Positions 27,237 to 38,400 of a stretch of 64,000 bases of DNA are shown here, in pieces. Under the pieces are notes generated by a model. It saw only the letters and a list, made by a program, of their open reading frames with translations, ran no database searches and had not been told where the DNA came from. A program made the position numbers and the translations under genes. Each line of letters begins with the position of its first letter. Position 1 is the stretch's first letter. This DNA comes from Ancylomarina longa (GTDB lineage: Bacteria > Bacteroidota > Bacteroidia > Bacteroidales > Marinifilaceae), in contig NZ_RJJX01000001.1 in assembly GCF_003996985.1 (NCBI RefSeq), positions 1-64,000 on the forward strand, in the 5' to 3' direction.

Positions 27237-29729
27237 CTATACCTCTCCTACTACAGGTGTCTCTGTTTCAGACTCATCTTCATCACCTGATGAGTTTACT
27301 TTAGCTACAGCAGCTATAGAATCATTTTTCTTACTAAGATTAATAAGTCGAACTCCCTGTGTAGCACGTCCCATTACTCTTAAATCTGAAACAGCCATAC
27401 GAATTGTAATTCCTGATCGATTAATAATCATTAAATCATCCGCATTACTTACATTCTTAATAGCAATCAAATCACCTGTTTTCTCTGTTACACTAATGGT
27501 TTTCACACCTTTACCACCACGTTTTGTAATTCGATAATCATCAATATTAGAACGCTTCCCAAATCCATTCTCTGAAACAACCAGGATGTCCTCAGATCCA
27601 TTCTCGACACATATCATGCCAATAACTTCATCATTCTCATCCTTCAAGGTAATTCCTCTTACTCCGGAAGCAGTCCTTCCCATTGGACGAACCTGAGCCT
27701 CAGCAAATCGAATTGCTTTACCGGAACGAACCGCTATTAAAATTTCATTATTCCCATTTGTTAATTTAGCCTCTAACAAATGGTCATCTTCACGTATTGT
27801 GATTGCATTTACACCATTAATTCTAGGGCGTGAATATGCTTCTAAAGGAGTTTTCTTAATTACACCTTTTTTAGTACAAAGGACAATGTAATTATTATTG
27901 ATATATTCTTCTTCCTTCAAATTCAATACATTAATATACGCCTTCACTTTATCATCAGGCTCAATATTTAGCAGATTTTGAATTGCCCTACCTTTAGATT
28001 GCTTTGTTCCTTCAGGAATTTCGTAAACCTTCAACCAAAAACACTTCCCTTTTTCAGTAAAGAACAACATAGTATTATGCATAGTAGCCATAATCATATG
28101 CTCTAAGAAATCTTCCTCTCGGGTTATACTTCCTTTAGAACCTACACCTCCCCTATGTTGAGTTTTAAATTCTGCAAGTGGTGTACGTTTAATGTATCCC
28201 ATATGAGAAATAGTTATTACCATTTCTTCATCTGCATAAAAATCTTCAGGATTAAATTCTTCGGAAGCATAAACAATTTCAGTTCTTCTTTCATCGCCAT
28301 ATTTTGCTTTCACTTCCAAAAGCTCTTCTTTTATGATATCCATTCTCATAGATTCATTTTGCAGAATAGCATTAAGATGATCAATAAGTTTCATCAATTC
28401 ATTATATTCCGCATGCAATTTGTCGCGTTCCAGACCGGTAAGTTTCTGTAAACGCATATCTAGAATAGCCTTGGCTTGGATTTCATCCAAATCAAAATTA
28501 CTCATTAATCCGAGTCTTGCTTCTTCCGGTGTTTTAGAGCCGCGAATCAAAGCAATTACCTGATCAATGTTGTCTAATGCAATAATTAAACCCTTAAGGA
28601 TATGAGCTTTAGCCTCAGCTTGTCTTAATTCAAATTGAGTTCTTCTAACAACAACATCATGACGATGTTCTATAAAATAGTCTATCAATTCTTTTAAGTT
28701 AAGAAGCTTTGGACGCCCCTTCACAAGTGCAATATTATTAACACTAAACGAATTTTGCATTTGTGTGTACTTGAATAGTTTATTCAATACAACATTTGCA
28801 ATCGCATCTCTTTTCAGGTCGAAAACAATTCTCATACCATTACGATCCGATTCATCGTTCACATTCGAAATGCCATCAATTTTTTTGTCGTTAATCAAAT
28901 CGGCTGTCTTCATAATCAATTCAGCCTTATTGACCATGTATGGTATCTCTGTTACAATAATTTTTTCACGACCATTGTCAGATGTTTCGATATTTGTTTT
29001 TGCACGAACGACAACTCGCCCCTTTCCGGTTTCGAATGCTTCCTTTACCCCTTGGTAACCGTAAATAGTTCCTCCTGTTGGAAAATCCGGAGCCTTTACG
29101 ATACGAATCAATTCATCTATTTCAACCTCTTTATTATTAATCGAGAGAACAATCGCATCGATAACATCAGATAGATTGTGAGGTGGCATATTCGTTGCCA
29201 TTCCCACAGCAATTCCGGAAGCTCCATTTACTAAAAGGTTAGGAATCCGTGTTGGCAACACAGTTGGTTCTTTTAATGACTCGTCAAAATTGGGAACCAT
29301 ATCCACTGTATCTTTCTCAAGATCTGACAAAGTTTCCTCAGCAATACGATTCATTCTTGCTTCGGTGTAACGCATTGCAGCAGGACTATCACCATCAACG
29401 GACCCAAAATTTCCTTGCCCATCGATCAAAGGATAACGCAACGACCAGCTTTGAGCCATACGAACCATTGTCATGTATACAGAACTATCACCATGTGGAT
29501 GATACTTTCCTAATACCTCACCAACAATTCTTGCAGATTTTTTGTACGGTTTATTAGCAGTAGTTCCCAATTCTCCCATTCCAAATAAAACTCTTCGGTG
29601 AACTGGTTTTAAGCCATCTCTAACATCTGGTAGAGCTCTGGAAACGATTACCGACATTGAATAATCAATATAAGCCGATTTCATTTCCTCTTCTATATTA
29701 ATGCGTATAATTCTCTCTCCCGTGGTCAT
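27237..29729 (-). CDS. gyrA: DNA gyrase subunit A
   Basis: GyrA, 830 residues, breaks and rejoins DNA in the A2B2 gyrase. The N-terminal domain has the quinolone-resistance region and the active-site tyrosine in [10 protein letters not shown] (about residues 115-124). The C-terminal six-bladed DNA-wrapping domain carries the GyrA box Q-R-x-x-G-x-x (seen as [11 protein letters not shown] near 530), which separates gyrase from topoisomerase IV ParC. The acidic tail (D-E-D-E-S-E-T-E-T) is common in the group. The start [11 protein letters not shown] is standard. It is divergent from clpC. Confidence 0.97.
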   Translation of the reverse strand: MTTGERIIRINIEEEMKSAYIDYSMSVIVSRALPDVRDGLKPVHRRVLFGMGELGTTANKPYKKSARIVGEVLGKYHPHGDSSVYMTMVRMAQSWSLRYPLIDGQGNFGSVDGDSPAAMRYTEARMNRIAEETLSDLEKDTVDMVPNFDESLKEPTVLPTRIPNLLVNGASGIAVGMATNMPPHNLSDVIDAIVLSINNKEVEIDELIRIVKAPDFPTGGTIYGYQGVKEAFETGKGRVVVRAKTNIETSDNGREKIIVTEIPYMVNKAELIMKTADLINDKKIDGISNVNDESDRNGMRIVFDLKRDAIANVVLNKLFKYTQMQNSFSVNNIALVKGRPKLLNLKELIDYFIEHRHDVVVRRTQFELRQAEAKAHILKGLIIALDNIDQVIALIRGSKTPEEARLGLMSNFDLDEIQAKAILDMRLQKLTGLERDKLHAEYNELMKLIDHLNAILQNESMRMDIIKEELLEVKAKYGDERRTEIVYASEEFNPEDFYADEEMVITISHMGYIKRTPLAEFKTQHRGGVGSKGSITREEDFLEHMIMATMHNTMLFFTEKGKCFWLKVYEIPEGTKQSKGRAIQNLLNIEPDDKVKAYINVLNLKEEEYINNNYIVLCTKKGVIKKTPLEAYSRPRINGVNAITIREDDHLLEAKLTNGNNEILIAVRSGKAIRFAEAQVRPMGRTASGVRGITLKDENDEVIGMICVENGSEDILVVSENGFGKRSNIDDYRITKRGGKGVKTISVTEKTGDLIAIKNVSNADDLMIINRSGITIRMAVSDLRVMGRATQGVRLINLSKKNDSIAAVAKVNSSGDEDESETETPVVGEV

Positions 29730-29768
29730 TTATATTTAATTTAAAATTCTATACTTTTCTAAGATCTA

Positions 29769-29776
29769 CAAAAGTA
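29769..29776 (-). promoter_or_regulatory. -7 box upstream of gyrA
   Basis: On the minus strand TACTTTTG matches TAnnTTTG, 40 bases before the gyrA ATG. No TTTG stands at the ideal -33 distance. Confidence 0.4.
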
Positions 29777-29810
29777 ACAAAATAAGTAGATTTTGCGTAA
29801 GAAATAGTGC

Positions 29811-29818
29811 TATATTTG
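29811..29818 (+). promoter_or_regulatory. Possible -7 box for clpC
   Basis: TATATTTG matches TAnnTTTG on the plus strand in the divergent gyrA-clpC gap. A TTTG at 29792-29795 lies 15 bases upstream, closer than the usual 19-21. It would give a leader of about 190 bases. Confidence 0.35.
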
Positions 29819-30016
29819 AAGGGGAATTAAGATAAATATTAAGGGATTAAGCATTATTGCTTGATTACTAGATTAATTCTGTTTTCTATTGTATTCTTCA
29901 TCGAAAATTGATTGCCATTTTAAGCTTCAATCTAATTTTTTTTCATTATTTTAATGTTACTTTTAACTATACGAATCATATTATTTCAAATTTGATAAAT
30001 TTTAAAAACCTACCAT

Positions 30017-32518
30017 ATGGATTCAAAATTTTCACCTCGCATAAAGGATGTTCTTTCATACAGCAAAGAAGAAGCTGAAAGGCTTGGGAACACAGCCATT
30101 GGAACAGAACACCTCTTTTTAGGGATTCTTCGGGAAGGAGAAGGAATTGCGGTTGACATTCTCATTTCACTGGGAGTTGATCTTTACGATATCCGAAAAA
30201 GTATTGAGAAACAACTCAAATCTGATTCAATAAGTGAATTAGATCAAGAAAATATACCACTTCAAAGATCTGCAGAAAGAGTTCTTAAATTAATTTATTT
30301 GGAGGCAAAAGCCTTAAAGAATAATACAATTGACACCAGCCATCTTTTGCTCGCAATATTAAAAGATGAAAAAAGTATGGTAACTCAAATTCTAGATGAT
30401 CAGTCAATTGATTATAATAAAGTGAAACAGAACCTTAAAACCCTATTCCCTAAAGCACAAGCAGACTACCCTTCTGACGAACCAGGTGGTAAAAGTGGAA
30501 TGTCCGGAGGTGATCCTAAACGATCCGGAGTCAGAGGTAAATCGGAGACTCCGGTTCTTGATAATTTTGGTATTGACATTACGAAATCGGCAGAAGAAGG
30601 AACTTTAGACCCTATTGTTGGGCGTGAAACCGAAATTGAAAGACTCGCTCAAATACTTAGCCGTAGAAAGAAAAATAATCCTATACTAATAGGAGAACCA
30701 GGAGTTGGTAAATCTGCGATAGCAGAAGGTCTTGCCCTCCGAATTATTCAGAAAAAAGTTTCCAGAGTTTTATTCGGGAAACGAGTTGTTACACTTGATT
30801 TGGCTTCTATTGTTGCAGGAACAAAATATCGTGGCCAATTTGAAGAGAGGATGAAAGCTATTTTGAATGAATTATCCAAAACAAGCGATATTATTCTCTT
30901 CATTGATGAAATACATACGATTGTTGGTGCTGGTGGTGCTACAGGTTCTCTGGATGCTGCGAATATGTTGAAACCAGCTTTAGCCAGAGGCGAAATTCAA
31001 TGCATTGGAGCCACTACATTGGACGAATACCGTCAAAATATTGAAAAAGATGGAGCATTGGAACGCAGGTTTCAGAAGGTAATGGTAGAACCTACCTCTC
31101 CTGAGGAAACTATTGTTATTCTAAACAATATCAAGGAAAGATACGAAGATCACCATAGTGTTTACTATACCGACGAAGCTATAGAGGCTTGTGTAAAACT
31201 TACCTCGAGGTACATTAGCGATAGATATCTTCCAGATAAGGCAATTGATGCTTTGGATGAAGCTGGATCAAGAGTTCATATTTCAAACATTCATGTTCCG
31301 GTTATTATTGAGGAATTAGAGAAAAAAATAGAGGAAACTCGTCAAAATAAAATTAAAGCTGTTAAGGCTCAGAAATTTGAATTAGCAGCCAGTTTTCGGG
31401 ATAAAGAAAAAAACTTCACCGATGATCTTGAAAGAGAAAAAGATAAGTGGGAACAAGAGCTTAATCTTAAAAAAGAAAAAGTTTCAGGAGAAGATATCGC
31501 AGAAGTAGTGGCGATGATGACTGGCGTTCCGGTAAAAAGAATTGCACAGGCGGAAGGGTCGCGATTATTACAAATGAATACTGAACTTCAAGGCAGAGTT
31601 GTTGGACAAAAAGATGCAATTGCAAAAATCGTTAAAGCCATTCAGAGAAATCGTGCTGGTTTAAAGGATCCGAATAAACCAATCGGAACCTTTATTTTTC
31701 TTGGACCTACAGGAGTTGGCAAAACTCAATTAGCAAAAGTCTTATCTGAATATTTATTCGACAGTCATGATGCTCTAATTAGAATTGATATGAGTGAATA
31801 TATGGAGAAATTTGCTGTTTCCAGATTGGTTGGAGCACCTCCGGGATATGTTGGATACGAAGAAGGCGGACAACTTACCGAGAAAGTTAGAAGAAAACCA
31901 TATTCCGTTGTTTTATTGGACGAGATTGAAAAAGCTCATCCTGATGTATTTAATATTCTATTACAATTACTGGATGACGGTCAACTTACTGATAGCTTAG
32001 GTCGAAGAGTCGATTTTAAGAATTGCATTATTATCATGACCTCTAATATTGGTAGTCGGGAACTGAAAGATTTTGGCAAAGGCATAGGTTTCCAGGCAGG
32101 TAGTTCTGAATCTAACGATTATACTAGTAGCATAATTCAAAAAGCCCTTAAAAAAGCTTTCGCTCCTGAGTTTTTGAATAGAATAGACGATTTGGTAATG
32201 TTTAACTCTCTCACTCAAAAGGATATTCATAAAATAATTGATATCGAACTTGATGGTTTATACAAAAGAGTAAATGACTTAGGCTATAAAATTAAAATAT
32301 CTTCAGCAGCCAAAGATTTTATTGCCGAAAAAGGTTACGATGTTCAATTTGGAGCCAGGCCACTTAAACGAGCTATTCAAAAATATCTGGAAGATGAAAT
32401 GGCTGAAGTAATAATTAAAGCCAGCATATCCGAAGGAGATACTATTTCAGTTGGACTGGATAAATCAAAGATGAAAATCACGACAAAGATTTTGAAACAT
32501 CACAAAGAATTAGAATAA
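30017..32518 (+). CDS. clpC: ClpC-type AAA+ unfoldase
   Basis: Cytoplasmic Hsp100 unfoldase that feeds ClpP. The 833-residue protein has two N-terminal Clp_N repeats (1-145), then AAA module 1 with Walker A G-E-P-G-V-G-K-S-A and Walker B L-F-I-D-E-I-H. A UVR-like middle segment follows (about residues 425-460). AAA module 2 has G-P-T-G-V-G-K-T-Q and V-L-L-D-E-I-E-K-A-H. The UVR segment and short middle domain mark ClpC rather than ClpB. A strong terminator follows, so it is monocistronic. Confidence 0.95.
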   Translation: MDSKFSPRIKDVLSYSKEEAERLGNTAIGTEHLFLGILREGEGIAVDILISLGVDLYDIRKSIEKQLKSDSISELDQENIPLQRSAERVLKLIYLEAKALKNNTIDTSHLLLAILKDEKSMVTQILDDQSIDYNKVKQNLKTLFPKAQADYPSDEPGGKSGMSGGDPKRSGVRGKSETPVLDNFGIDITKSAEEGTLDPIVGRETEIERLAQILSRRKKNNPILIGEPGVGKSAIAEGLALRIIQKKVSRVLFGKRVVTLDLASIVAGTKYRGQFEERMKAILNELSKTSDIILFIDEIHTIVGAGGATGSLDAANMLKPALARGEIQCIGATTLDEYRQNIEKDGALERRFQKVMVEPTSPEETIVILNNIKERYEDHHSVYYTDEAIEACVKLTSRYISDRYLPDKAIDALDEAGSRVHISNIHVPVIIEELEKKIEETRQNKIKAVKAQKFELAASFRDKEKNFTDDLEREKDKWEQELNLKKEKVSGEDIAEVVAMMTGVPVKRIAQAEGSRLLQMNTELQGRVVGQKDAIAKIVKAIQRNRAGLKDPNKPIGTFIFLGPTGVGKTQLAKVLSEYLFDSHDALIRIDMSEYMEKFAVSRLVGAPPGYVGYEEGGQLTEKVRRKPYSVVLLDEIEKAHPDVFNILLQLLDDGQLTDSLGRRVDFKNCIIIMTSNIGSRELKDFGKGIGFQAGSSESNDYTSSIIQKALKKAFAPEFLNRIDDLVMFNSLTQKDIHKIIDIELDGLYKRVNDLGYKIKISSAAKDFIAEKGYDVQFGARPLKRAIQKYLEDEMAEVIIKASISEGDTISVGLDKSKMKITTKILKHHKELE

Positions 32519-32522
32519 ATTT

Positions 32523-32552
32523 AAAGCCGAAGTTTTCTTCGGCTTTTTTTTT
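32523..32552 (+). terminator. Intrinsic terminator after clpC
   Basis: AAAGCCGAAG and CTTCGGCTTT form a perfect 10-bp stem around TTTT, with a run of nine T. Confidence 0.92.
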
Positions 32553-32607
32553 GCTAATACGCTTCGATTTATATTATTTTTATTTAGAATAAATAGAAAA
32601 CAATTTT

Positions 32608-32615
32608 TATCTTTG
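32608..32615 (+). promoter_or_regulatory. -7 box upstream of tpx
   Basis: TATCTTTG matches TAnnTTTG, 23 bases before the tpx ATG, downstream of the clpC terminator. Confidence 0.5.
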
Positions 32616-32638
32616 ATCATAACACAAAATATATAATT

Positions 32639-33154
32639 ATGAATAAAAACAATAGCAAAGTAACTTTTGCAGGAAATGCAATGACTTTAGTAGGTACAGA
32701 AATTGAAATTGGTAGAACTGCAGAAAATTTTACTGCACTAGATCAAGGCCTAACTCCTATTCAACTTTCTGATTTTAATGGTAAAGTAAAGATTCTTTCA
32801 GTGTTTCCATCTATTGATACTGGTGTCTGTTCAGCACAAACTCACCGATTTAATAAAGAGGCTGCTTCTCTTAATGAAAACATCCAAATAATAACACTTT
32901 CTAATGATCTTCCATTTGCATTGGGACGTTTTTGTGGAGCGGAAGGTATTGATAATCTAATTACACTTTCAGACCATAAAGAATTAGATTTCGGTTTAAA
33001 ATACGGATTCGTTGTTGAAGAACTTCGCCTTCTTGCCAGAGGTGTTGTAGTACTTGATAAAAACAATACCGTTCAACACATTGAATATGTACCTGAAATG
33101 ACAAATGAGCCAAACTACGAGGCTGCTTTAAAAGTTGCCAAAAGCTTGGTATAA
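32639..33154 (+). CDS. tpx: Thiol peroxidase (atypical 2-Cys peroxiredoxin)
   Basis: Reduces peroxides with electrons from thioredoxin. The 171-residue protein has the Tpx signature P-S-I-D-T-G-V-C-S-A-Q-T with peroxidatic Cys64, and the resolving Cys99 in L-P-F-A-L-G-R-F-C. The TxxC active site has Thr at residue 61, three before Cys64. It is a complete single-gene unit bounded by its own promoter box and terminator. No signal peptide, so cytoplasmic. Confidence 0.96.
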   Translation: MNKNNSKVTFAGNAMTLVGTEIEIGRTAENFTALDQGLTPIQLSDFNGKVKILSVFPSIDTGVCSAQTHRFNKEAASLNENIQIITLSNDLPFALGRFCGAEGIDNLITLSDHKELDFGLKYGFVVEELRLLARGVVVLDKNNTVQHIEYVPEMTNEPNYEAALKVAKSLV

Positions 33155-33175
33155 ACCAGAATAAAATAAAAAAAT

Positions 33176-33198
33176 AAAGCTCCTTTGGGAGCTTTTTT
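33176..33198 (+). terminator. Intrinsic terminator, 12 bases before the next start
   Basis: AAAGCTCC and GGGAGCTTT form an 8-bp stem around TTT with a run of T, placed only 12 bases before the ATG at 33211. Confidence 0.85.
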
Positions 33199-33210
33199 AA
33201 ATTTCGAAAT

Positions 33211-33801
33211 ATGTATTTATTTTTTGACACAGAAACAACCGGACTACCTAAAAGATGGAATGCTCCAATTACTGATTTGAATAACTGGCCTAGAATGGTA
33301 CAACTTGCCTGGTTGCTCTACGACAACAAAAATCAGGAGATTAAGCGAACAAACAGAATCATTATTCCTGAGGGATATATGATTCCTCAGGAAGCCTCTA
33401 ATATTCATGGAATATCAACAAACAGAGCTATAAATGAAGGAATTGATTTGACTGAAGCCTTAGAGGAATTTGCATGTGTTTTAAATGAGTCCAGCTTTTT
33501 GATTGCTCACAATATTAGTTTTGATGAAATGATAGTGGGTGCAGAATTTTTACGAAAGAACATTACAAATCGACTAAGAGAGATACCAAAAATCTGTACC
33601 ATGAAGACGACAAGCTCAATATGTAAGATTCCTGGAAGAAGTGGCTACAAATGGCCTAATTTAACAGAGTTACACCAAACACTTTTTAACAAAGGATTTG
33701 ACGGTACTCATGATGCATTGGCTGATGTAGTTGCTTGTGCTGATTGTTTTTTCGAGCTTAAAAAAACCGGAATGTATCAACAGCAAGGAAGCTTATTTTA
33801 A
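33211..33801 (+). CDS. DnaQ-like 3'-5' exonuclease
   Basis: A 196-residue DEDDh exonuclease (DNA polymerase III epsilon/RNase T fold). Motif I is F-D-T-E-T-T-G at residues 5-11, motif II H-N-I-S-F-D, and motif III H-D-A-L-A-D-V with the general-base His. Motif I at the very N-terminus fixes the start at 33211. There is no tau-binding tail or BRCT domain, so it is a free-standing nuclease; whether it proofreads or processes other nucleic acids is unclear. The tpx terminator lies just upstream of the ATG. Confidence 0.9.
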   Translation: MYLFFDTETTGLPKRWNAPITDLNNWPRMVQLAWLLYDNKNQEIKRTNRIIIPEGYMIPQEASNIHGISTNRAINEGIDLTEALEEFACVLNESSFLIAHNISFDEMIVGAEFLRKNITNRLREIPKICTMKTTSSICKIPGRSGYKWPNLTELHQTLFNKGFDGTHDALADVVACADCFFELKKTGMYQQQGSLF

Positions 33802-33813
33802 AAAATAATGACT

Positions 33814-33926
33814 ATCCCAAAAGTGTGTAAGTAAAGTTATCCTGATTTATTGAAAACACCTAACAGCTCCTAAAAAGATAAAATTAATATAGGAATCGAT
33901 AACTTAAAGCACACTTATTATGGGAT
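33814..33926. mobile_element. Possible insertion-sequence remnant or MITE
   Basis: TATCCCAAAAGTGTG near 33814-33828 is mirrored, with small gaps, by CACACTTATTATGGGAT ending at 33926. The 113-bp interval has no gene. The stretch after it starts ATGGGATCTAAAGAATTAGA, a short frame of 27 codons that runs into the thioesterase 3' end and could be the broken beginning of a transposase. The inverted repeat is imperfect, so this is only a suggestion. Confidence 0.28.
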
Positions 33927-33976
33927 CTAAAGAATTAGAAGAAAGCAAATTTATATATTCAATATATGTGATCCGT

Positions 33977-34384
33977 TTAATTTTGAAGATGCTCGGCAAA
34001 TAGCTTATCGAATATTTCTCCTTTTGTAAGTCGTCCATTCACCAGGCAAATGGCATACACTTTCCCCTTAGCACATAGCTTATTATCCGATAAGCGATAA
34101 ATATCTTCCTTAAAAACCAGCTTCACTCCTTCTCTTTCAATGTTCATGCGTACTTCAAACTCATCACCACTGGTTAGAGAGCTTTTATAATCAATTTCGA
34201 TTCGCGATACCATGGCATCAATTCCTTGCTCGTGTAAGGTTTTAAAATTATTGCCTATGGATTGTAAAAACTCATGTCGGGCGTGTTCCAGATAATTCTG
34301 ATAAACGGAGTTATTCACCACTCCTTGCAAATCGCATTCGTAGTCGCGCACCTTTAGGGCTAGTGTGAAAATATAATTTTTCAT
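33977..34384 (-). CDS. Hotdog-fold acyl-CoA thioesterase (4HBT family)
   Basis: A 135-residue hotdog-fold thioesterase of the YbgC/4HBT type. The active-site region reads R-D-Y-E-C-D-L-Q-G-V-V-N-N-S-V-Y-Q-N-Y-L-E-H-A-R at about residues 13-36. The usual catalytic Asp is replaced by Gln20 in D-L-Q-G-V-V-N-N, as in many Bacteroidota members. It should hydrolyse acyl-CoA thioesters in the cytoplasm; the substrate is unknown. It stands alone on the minus strand, convergent with the exonuclease. Confidence 0.88.
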   Translation of the reverse strand: MKNYIFTLALKVRDYECDLQGVVNNSVYQNYLEHARHEFLQSIGNNFKTLHEQGIDAMVSRIEIDYKSSLTSGDEFEVRMNIEREGVKLVFKEDIYRLSDNKLCAKGKVYAICLVNGRLTKGEIFDKLFAEHLQN

Positions 34385-34519
34385 ATCTGTAATTCTCTTG
34401 TTATTTAGCTGTTTACTGGTGATTCTTTACTGATTTGAGAGCATAAAACTATACAATTTGTTGGAATATTTTGAATTATGACTAACTTAATATTTCTAAA
34501 ATCTTAAATACTACATTAC

Positions 34520-35218
34520 ATGATTACCTATTACTTAAAAGAAAATCCATTTAAAAAGGGAGAAGATGAATTCTATGGTATCCCCTTTACGATGGGAAAG
34601 ATGGATCGAAAAGAGCTTATAAAAGAATGTGCCAAAGAAGGAAGTGGTATTACTGTACCTGAAGCCGAAAGTATGCTTTCCCGATTAGAAACAGTGATTG
34701 GGGAGTCGTTACAAAAAGGTTTCACCATAAACACTCCACTCTTTAATATTCAGCCAAGTATAAAAGGTGTATTTACCGGATGGCATGATGTTTTTGATCC
34801 CCAAAAACATCAAATTCAATTTAGTATATCGGCAGGAGTTCTTTTAAAAAACTATGCTCAGGAAAGTAAACTGCACAAGATTCCTCCTCAAAAATCAGTA
34901 GTCAATATTATAAATATTAAAAACCATTCCGAAAATAGTACTGCCCAAAATATTAAGAAAGGAAGTATTCTCGAAGTAAATGGACAAAAACTTAAGTACG
35001 ACATAACAGATTCGGCACAGGGTATATTTCTGGTGGGTGATGATGGCATAGAAACAAAAATTAGAATTGTGATAAAAAATACTGGTGGTTGCCAAATATT
35101 TCAGATTCCTCTTAGTTTAAAAGTGGGAAATTACATCCTGCAAATTAAAACTTTACCAGCTCGCTACAAAACTATTAAGCTAGGAGTATATGATGAAACC
35201 TTAAGGATTACTGATTAG
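34520..35218 (+). CDS. HU-like DNA-binding protein with extra C-terminal domain
   Basis: A 232-residue protein. Residues 1-125 match the HU/IHF-like domain found in many Bacteroidota (M-x-x-Y-Y-L-K-E-N-P-x-x-x-x-x-x-x-Y at the start, then a helical dimerisation region and F-x-I-x-P-S-I-K-G-V-F-x-G). Residues about 145-230 form a beta-rich domain of the DUF4469/Ig-like type often attached to it. Likely a nucleoid-associated protein. It has no operon partners: the upstream gene is divergent and carB is convergent. Confidence 0.82.
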   Translation: MITYYLKENPFKKGEDEFYGIPFTMGKMDRKELIKECAKEGSGITVPEAESMLSRLETVIGESLQKGFTINTPLFNIQPSIKGVFTGWHDVFDPQKHQIQFSISAGVLLKNYAQESKLHKIPPQKSVVNIINIKNHSENSTAQNIKKGSILEVNGQKLKYDITDSAQGIFLVGDDGIETKIRIVIKNTGGCQIFQIPLSLKVGNYILQIKTLPARYKTIKLGVYDETLRITD

Positions 35219-35374
35219 AAACAGAGGTGTTGTATTCAAATCAAGACTGTGATTTATTACAAATCATGTACCTGATTAAATTTAAATCAGATATATGATT
35301 TAAACTAAATTAAGCATCTGATTTAATTTAAAAGAGGAGCTTGATTGCCACTAAAGATCTATACTATTTATCCA

Positions 35375-35405
35375 GACCAGACAGGTTTTAAAAACCTGTC
35401 TGGTC
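35375..35405. terminator. Perfect 15-bp palindrome between convergent genes
   Basis: GACCAGACAGGTTTT is followed, after one A, by its exact reverse complement. It lies between the stops of the HU-like gene and carB and could act on both, but no T run follows. A related palindrome with a T run occurs at 61737-61769, so this may be a dispersed element used as a terminator. Confidence 0.6.
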
Positions 35406-35423
35406 GAATATATAATTATAAGT

Positions 35424-38400
35424 TTACCACTCCTGTTTTTCTACGTATTCGTTGTAGCTATGGATTCCCAAGTCTGCTTCTGACTTTTTACAAAAGGAAT
35501 AAATAAAGGCACTAGCCAATCGGGCATTGGTTACCAATGGTACATTAAAATCGATGGCACTACGGCGAATTTCATAATCGTTATTCAGCTCTGTTTTGCT
35601 TAGATTTTTTGGAATATTTATTACCAAATCCACCTTACGATCGCGAATTAAATTCACAGCATTTTTGGGGTCATCTTCATCGGGCCATGCTATACTTTCA
35701 ATGCTTACACCATTCTCCTTTAAAAATTTTGCAGTACCTCTAGTGCCATACAATTTAAGTCCTCGCTCCTCCAGCATTTTAGCACTTTTCAACAACTCCA
35801 ATTTAGAGCGAATGGGGCCACTACTAATTAATACAGCATTGTTCGGTATGCGATAACCTACTGATATCATTGATTTTAATATTGCATCGTAATAATCTGC
35901 ACCAATACAGCCAACTTCCCCTGTTGAAGACATATCAACACCTAAAACAGGGTCTGCTTTTGATAGTCGGGAGAACGAAAATTGGGAAGCTTTTACGCCT
36001 ATATGTTCCAATTCGAACATGGATGGCAGATTGTTTCCGATATGGATATCCAGCATTGCCTGTGTTGCGGTTTCTACAAAATTAAAGTCCATTACTTTCG
36101 ATACAAACGGGAAACTACGACTTGCCCGCAGATTACATTCTATCACTTTTATATCGTTGTCTTTTGCCAAAAGCTGCATATTAAACGGACCAGTTATGTC
36201 CAGCGATTTTGCAATTTTTCGTGCAATTTTTCGAATACGACGAATGGTTTCGAAGTATAATTTTTGTGGTGGAAAAACCAAAGTAGCATCCCCTGAGTGA
36301 ACTCCGGCAAACTCCACATGTTCCGAAATGGCATCGATAATAATCTCTCCATTTTTTGCCACTCCATCAAATTCGATCTCTTTGGCTTCCTGTATAAATT
36401 CACTAACTACAACGGGATATTGCTTAGAGACCTGAGCAGCCAATTCGAGGAAATGTCCCAATTCTTCCCGATTGGATACCACGTTCATCGCTGCACCCGA
36501 AAGCACATAACTAGGGCGAATCAGTACCGGGAAACCCACCACTTCAATAAACTTATGAATAGCCTCGATGCTGGTTAACTCACTCCATCGCGGCTGATCG
36601 ATCTTTAAATCGTCCAACATAGCTGAAAACATCTGACGATTTTCTGCCCGGTCGATAGATTCCGGGGAAGTACCTAAAACCTTCACATTTGCCTTGTGCA
36701 ATCGCATGGCCAGGTTATTGGGGATCTGTCCTCCTACTGATACAATAACGCCGCGTGGCGATTCAAAGTCGATAATATCCAGTACTCTTTCAAAAGAAAG
36801 TTCGTCGAAATATAAGCGATCGCATACATCGTAATCAGTACTCACCGTTTCCGGATTATAATTGATCATGACAGAACGCAATCCGGCTTTATTAACCGCA
36901 TTTAAGGCATTTACACTACACCAGTCGAATTCTACAGAAGAACCTATGCGATAAGCTCCCGATCCTAAAACAATTACCGATTTATGATCCCCTTGGTATT
37001 CAATATCATTTTCATCTCCACTATAAGTTAGATAGATGTAATTGGTTTGTGCGGGATATTCGGCTGCCAGAGTATCTATTTGCTTCACTACCGGAACAAT
37101 ACCTCTTTCCTTACGGTAATTTCTTACCTCCAGCAATTCCGATTCCATATTCGTGTTTTCCGGCTTTAAAACAAAGCGTGCTATTTGAAAATCAGAAAAT
37201 CCATAAACTTTAGAAGCCTTAAGTAAGTTATCATGTAAATCCTGTAACTGGTTATATTTCTGAAGATCCCACTTTATCTTGGTGATGTGTTCCAGCTTGC
37301 TTAGGAACCATTTATCAATGGCAGTTAACGAATGAACTTTATCGATGCTATATCCTTTTTCAAAAGCCTGTGCAATGGAAAATATCCTCATATCTGTAGG
37401 ATGCGATAATTCCTGATCAACATTTTCGAATTTGGAATGCACATTGCCCACAAAGCCATGCATGCCCTGTCCGATCATTCGCAGACCTTTTTGAATAGCT
37501 TCCTCGAAATTACGACCAATAGCCATCACCTCGCCAACGCTCTTCATGCTCGAACCAATTTCTTTAGTAACGCCTTCGAACTTATTCAAATCCCAACGTG
37601 GAATTTTGCAAACAACGTAATCTAATGCTGGTTCAAAGCAAGCAGTTGTAGTTTGAGTTACTGCATTTTTTAATTCATGTAAAGCATAGCCTAAGCCTAA
37701 TTTGGCCGCTACTGCCGCCAATGGATAACCCGTTGCCTTCGATGCTAACGCCGATGATCTGGAAAGTCTGGCGTTCACCTCAATAACCCGGTAATCCTCG
37801 GAATTTGGATCCAGAGCATACTGTACATTACATTCTCCCACCACACCCATATGGCGAATAATTTTAATGGCTAAGGCTCTTAGTTTATGATATTCGGAAT
37901 TTGTAAGTGTTTGAGATGGTGCAATTACAATACTTTCGCCGGTATGGATTCCTAACGGATCAAAATTCTCCATATTACAAACTGTAATACAGTTATCGTA
38001 GGCATCACGAACTACTTCATATTCCACTTCCTTCCAGCCTTTCAGCGATTCTTCTACCAAAATCTGGTTGGAGTAAGACAAAGCATTTTCCGCCAGTTTC
38101 TTGAGCTCCTCTTTATTGGAACAAAAACCACTTCCTTGTCCGCCTAAGGTAAATGCCGCACGAATAATAATTGGAAAACCTAGTTTATCCGCTGCTATTA
38201 ATGCATCATCAATCGATTCTACCGCAAAGCTCCGTGGGGTTTTTACATCAATCTTACGAAGTTCATTGGCAAATATTTCCCGATCTTCTGTTTTAATAAT
38301 CGTTTCGATAGGTGTTCCCAAGACCTGAAGATTGTATTTCTCCAGAATGCCGGATCGATACAATTCTATTCCACAATTTAATGCTGTTTGTCCACCAAAA

